From positions 1 through 15,826 of the forward strand of contig CATEYX010000105.1 in the NCBI GenBank assembly GCA_949511925.1: a stretch of 15,826 nucleotides of DNA, written 5' to 3'. The stretch is from Cryomorphaceae bacterium. Its GTDB lineage: Bacteria > Bacteroidota > Bacteroidia > Flavobacteriales > BACL11. Of the stretch, positions 13,757-15,826 are shown one piece after another. The notes under the pieces are model-generated. The model searched no databases and was not told the DNA's origin. It saw nothing but the letters and a program-made list of their open reading frames with translations. Within the stretch, counting starts at the first letter, position 1; every line of letters starts with the position of its first letter. Made by a program: the position numbers and the translations under genes.

Positions 13757-15247
13757 ATGAATAATTATAATGACTATGTTAAGCATTCAAAGAAAATTAC
13801 TGATGTAAACATGTCAATGGCAGTCCTTGGTTGGGATCAAGAAACTAAGATGCCAAAAAACGGTAGTAGATTTAGAGCACAGCAATTATCTACTTTAGCA
13901 GAAATATCACACGAATTGTCAACAAATAAAGAGTATGGTAATCTTCTTAATAATCTTAATTCTGATGATTCATTAAATTCTGATCAAAGAAGAAATATAA
14001 GTTTATCTCTAAAGGCTTTTAATAAATCCAAAAAATACAAATCGGAATTTATTATTGAAGAATCTAAGTTAGTATCAAATGCTTTTCAAAAATGGAGATT
14101 AGCAAAGGAAAAAAATGACTTTTCAATCTTTGAAAGTTCCTTAACTAAACTTGTAGATTTACGAATTAAAGAATGTGAAATCCTGGGTTATGAAAATCAT
14201 CCATATGATGCATTATTAAATCAATATGAGCCTGGACTTACCACTAATGATGTTGATAAAATTTTTTCAAATGTTAAAGAATTTTTAGTTCCATTTATAA
14301 AGAGAATTTCAAAATCTAATAAGATTAATGATTCATTTTATTATCAAAAATATTCACATAATAAACAATGGGACTTTGGTATAGAATTACTTAAAAAAAT
14401 GGAATATAATTTTGATTCTGGTCGTCAAGATTTATCTGCACACCCCTTCTCTACTCATTTTTCGCCTGAAGACACAAGAGTAACTACTAGAGTTGATGAA
14501 GATAACCTTTCTGAAATGATATGGTCGTGTATTCATGAAGGAGGTCATGCTCTATATGAACAAGGCATTTTATCTGAAAACTATGGTTTGCCTTTAGGTG
14601 AAACTATTTCTTTAGGAATTCATGAATCTCAATCTAGGTTATGGGAAAATAATGTTGGTCGTAGTTTAGAATTCTGGAAATATAATTACGAATCTTTAAA
14701 GTCAATATTCCCTAATCAGTTATCAGATGTTACAGTTGACGATTTTTATAAAGCTGCAAATAATGTAAAACCAAGTTTAATTAGAACAAATGCTGACGAA
14801 TTAACTTATCATCTTCATGTACTTATAAGATATGAGATTGAGAAAGCATTAATAGAGGGTAAAATAATGGTTAAAGATTTACCTGAAATATGGAATTTAA
14901 AATATAATGAATATTTAGGTGTGGAAGTACCTTCTGATGCTTTAGGTGTATTACAAGATATACATTGGTCACATGGTAATTTTGGTTATTTCCCAACATA
15001 TACAATAGGTAGTTTTTATGCAGCACAATTTTTTAATCAAGCTAAAATTGAAAACCCTAATTTGTTAAAAGAAATTGAAGACGGAAATAATAAAAATCTT
15101 TTAAATTGGTTAAGGAAAAACATCCACAACAATGGTAAAAGGTTGGATGCAGATAAACTTTGTGAGAAAATAAGTGGTGAAAAACTTAATTTTAAATATT
15201 TTAAGGAATATGTGATTGAGAAATATTCTAAGATATATTCATTATAA
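13757..15247 (+). CDS. M32 family metallocarboxypeptidase (thermostable carboxypeptidase 1 type)
   Basis: A zinc carboxypeptidase that removes C-terminal residues from peptides in the cytoplasm; no signal peptide. 496 residues, typical of the family. The zinc site is HEGGH (H260, E261, H264), followed by ALYEQG, and the third ligand lies in GIHESQSRLWEN (E290). Other family blocks: N-terminal LGWDQETKMPKNGSRFRAQQ, HPFSTHFSPEDTRVTTR, IRTNADELTYHLH (about 341-353) and WNLKYNEYLGVEVPSD. Position 262 is Gly where many members have Met, Phe or Ser; this is not a ligand. It lies 6 nt after recJ and ends the run. Its G+C is visibly lower than in upstream genes (25% over 13861-14400 by hand count), with a strong preference for A/T third positions. 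Confidence 0.93.
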   Translation: MNNYNDYVKHSKKITDVNMSMAVLGWDQETKMPKNGSRFRAQQLSTLAEISHELSTNKEYGNLLNNLNSDDSLNSDQRRNISLSLKAFNKSKKYKSEFIIEESKLVSNAFQKWRLAKEKNDFSIFESSLTKLVDLRIKECEILGYENHPYDALLNQYEPGLTTNDVDKIFSNVKEFLVPFIKRISKSNKINDSFYYQKYSHNKQWDFGIELLKKMEYNFDSGRQDLSAHPFSTHFSPEDTRVTTRVDEDNLSEMIWSCIHEGGHALYEQGILSENYGLPLGETISLGIHESQSRLWENNVGRSLEFWKYNYESLKSIFPNQLSDVTVDDFYKAANNVKPSLIRTNADELTYHLHVLIRYEIEKALIEGKIMVKDLPEIWNLKYNEYLGVEVPSDALGVLQDIHWSHGNFGYFPTYTIGSFYAAQFFNQAKIENPNLLKEIEDGNNKNLLNWLRKNIHNNGKRLDADKLCEKISGEKLNFKYFKEYVIEKYSKIYSL

Positions 15248-15380
15248 TTGAGTAGTAGCAGGATTACAACCTTATACTAATTTCACTAGATTACAGCAAA
15301 CTTAAGAACTAAAATTTGCACCTCTAATCAATTTACTAATCCAAACTTAATAAATTTATTTGATTATCAGACTAATATCA

Positions 15381-15394
15381 TATTTCATGAAATA
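15381..15394. repeat. Perfect 14-bp palindrome upstream of crtY
   Basis: TATTTCATGAAATA reads the same on both strands. It lies about 110 bp before the predicted crtY -7 box. Its twofold symmetry suits a dimeric regulator, but in AT-rich DNA a match of this length could be chance. No second copy was noticed in the window. Confidence 0.4.
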
Positions 15395-15503
15395 GTAAAT
15401 CTGAATTCTATATCCGTAAAGGCCACCACTTAAAACTCACCTTTATATTGAGGTTTATTTATTTTCACACAGAATCAAAACCAATTTTTTACAGATTGTT
15501 TCT

Positions 15504-15511
15504 TATTTTTG
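15504..15511 (+). promoter_or_regulatory. Predicted -7 box of crtY
   Basis: TATTTTTG matches TAnnTTTG and lies 29 nt before the ATG at 15541. No clear -33 TTG stands at 17-23 nt upstream. Confidence 0.45.
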
Positions 15512-15540
15512 CCCTAAACAAATATTCTTGTAATACATAA

Positions 15541-15826
15541 ATGAACGATTATAAAAAATATGATTATATAATTGCTGGTTCTGGATGTTCAGGCATGAGT
15601 CTTTTATATAGAATACTAAAAGATCCAGTATTAAAATCAAAAAAAATTTTAGTTATAGATAATACTAAAAAACTAACTAATGATAGAACTTGGTGCTATT
15701 GGGAAAGAAAGGATGGTATATTTGAATCTATTGTTACTCATCGTTGGAAATCTTTAAATTTTTTCTCAACTGATTTTTCTAAAAAACTTAATCTCAAAGA
15801 GTATACATATAAAATGATTAAAGGAA
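15541..15826 (+). CDS. crtY: Lycopene beta-cyclase, N-terminal part (runs off the window end)
   Basis: Cyclises the ends of lycopene to beta-carotene, feeding zeaxanthin-type pigments common in Flavobacteriia. Only 95 codons are visible. They show the dinucleotide-binding start YDYIIAGSGCSGMSLLYRIL (Rossmann beta-alpha with GSGCSG, residues 13-18), a second strand KKILVIDN near 34-41, and the NDRTWCYWE block (47-55) diagnostic of CrtY-type cyclases. The start is certain: an in-frame TAA directly precedes the ATG. No crtB, crtI or crtZ lies in the window; a neighbour may follow downstream. Low G+C (25% by hand count over 15541-15780), like the preceding M32 gene. Confidence 0.88.
   Translation, partial: MNDYKKYDYIIAGSGCSGMSLLYRILKDPVLKSKKILVIDNTKKLTNDRTWCYWERKDGIFESIVTHRWKSLNFFSTDFSKKLNLKEYTYKMIKG

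Larger units (their letters stand above)
15248..15540. other. 293-bp gene-free stretch between M32 carboxypeptidase and crtY
   Basis: No open frame with family resemblance, no tRNA and no convincing terminator is seen on either strand. It holds a 14-bp perfect palindrome (15381-15394), two GATTACA words 27 bp apart (15262-15268, 15289-15295) and, near its end, a -7 box for crtY. It is the longest non-coding stretch in the window and very AT-rich. Confidence 0.6.

Noticed and set aside
15262..15295. Two GATTACA words 27 bp apart
   Set aside because: A 7-bp repeat in AT-rich DNA is easily chance, and no third copy or symmetry supports a function.
15433..15456. Possible hairpin AAACTCA...TGAgGTTT followed by a T-rich stretch, as a terminator of the M32 operon
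   Set aside because: The stem has a bulge, a 9-nt loop and few G-C pairs, a competing pairing exists, and it lies 185 bp after the stop codon.
1..15826. Search for CRISPR repeats, insertion sequence ends, tRNA or rRNA genes, riboswitches, defence or toxin-antitoxin genes
   Set aside because: Coding regions are almost contiguous and all assignable to housekeeping or conserved families; no direct repeat arrays, transposase motifs or tRNA-like cloverleaf sequences were seen in the short gaps.

Overview
The window looks like chromosomal DNA from a member of the Bacteroidota, most likely Flavobacteriales. It is AT-rich. Start codons mostly lack Shine-Dalgarno sequences, and TAnnTTTG-type -7 promoter boxes lie in front of several transcription units. 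Gene content typical of the group includes a hemD with a DUF4271 neighbour, a DAHP synthase/chorismate mutase fusion, a eukaryote-like glycyl-tRNA synthetase, a DUF2279 protein and a flavobacterial-type lycopene cyclase. Most of it is housekeeping. I see no insertion sequence, phage, CRISPR array, tRNA or rRNA.

Layout. Positions 1-647 (-) hold the N-terminal 215 codons of glycyl-tRNA synthetase. It is divergent from a Cys-rich DUF3109 protein at 683-1249 (+), with a 35-bp gap carrying two opposed -7 boxes, each 4 nt from its start codon. A hairpin at 1254-1269 separates DUF3109 from a minus-strand pair: a glutaryl-CoA-dehydrogenase-like flavoprotein (1561-2739) followed by a small DUF3817 membrane protein (1280-1555). 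A divergent gap at 2740-2829 leads into DUF4271 and hemD (2830-4251, +), closed by a strong terminator. Then come rnpA, yidD, a C-terminal processing protease and an O-antigen-ligase-like membrane protein (4314-7740, +), packed with overlaps. The last gene collides tail-to-tail, with a 13-bp overlap, with the minus-strand tdk-alr pair (7728-9387). Divergent from tdk, a plus-strand run begins: DUF2279, rsmI, DAHP synthase/chorismate mutase, recJ and an M32 carboxypeptidase (9448-15247). Its gaps are 9 nt, two 1-nt overlaps, and 6 nt. After a 293-bp gene-free stretch, crtY starts at 15541 and runs off the window.

The functions are mixed: translation and RNA processing (glyQS, rnpA, rsmI), envelope work (alr, yidD, ctp, the O-antigen-ligase-like protein), tetrapyrrole synthesis (hemD), aromatic amino acids (DAHP synthase/chorismate mutase), nucleotide salvage and repair (tdk, recJ), and carotenoids (crtY). 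Tight packing suggests a few multi-gene transcripts with translational coupling. The clearest large-scale anomaly is a drop in G+C from about 34% in recJ to about 25% from the M32 gene onward. I did not find a convincing undescribed multi-gene system; the findings are regulatory, architectural and compositional observations.
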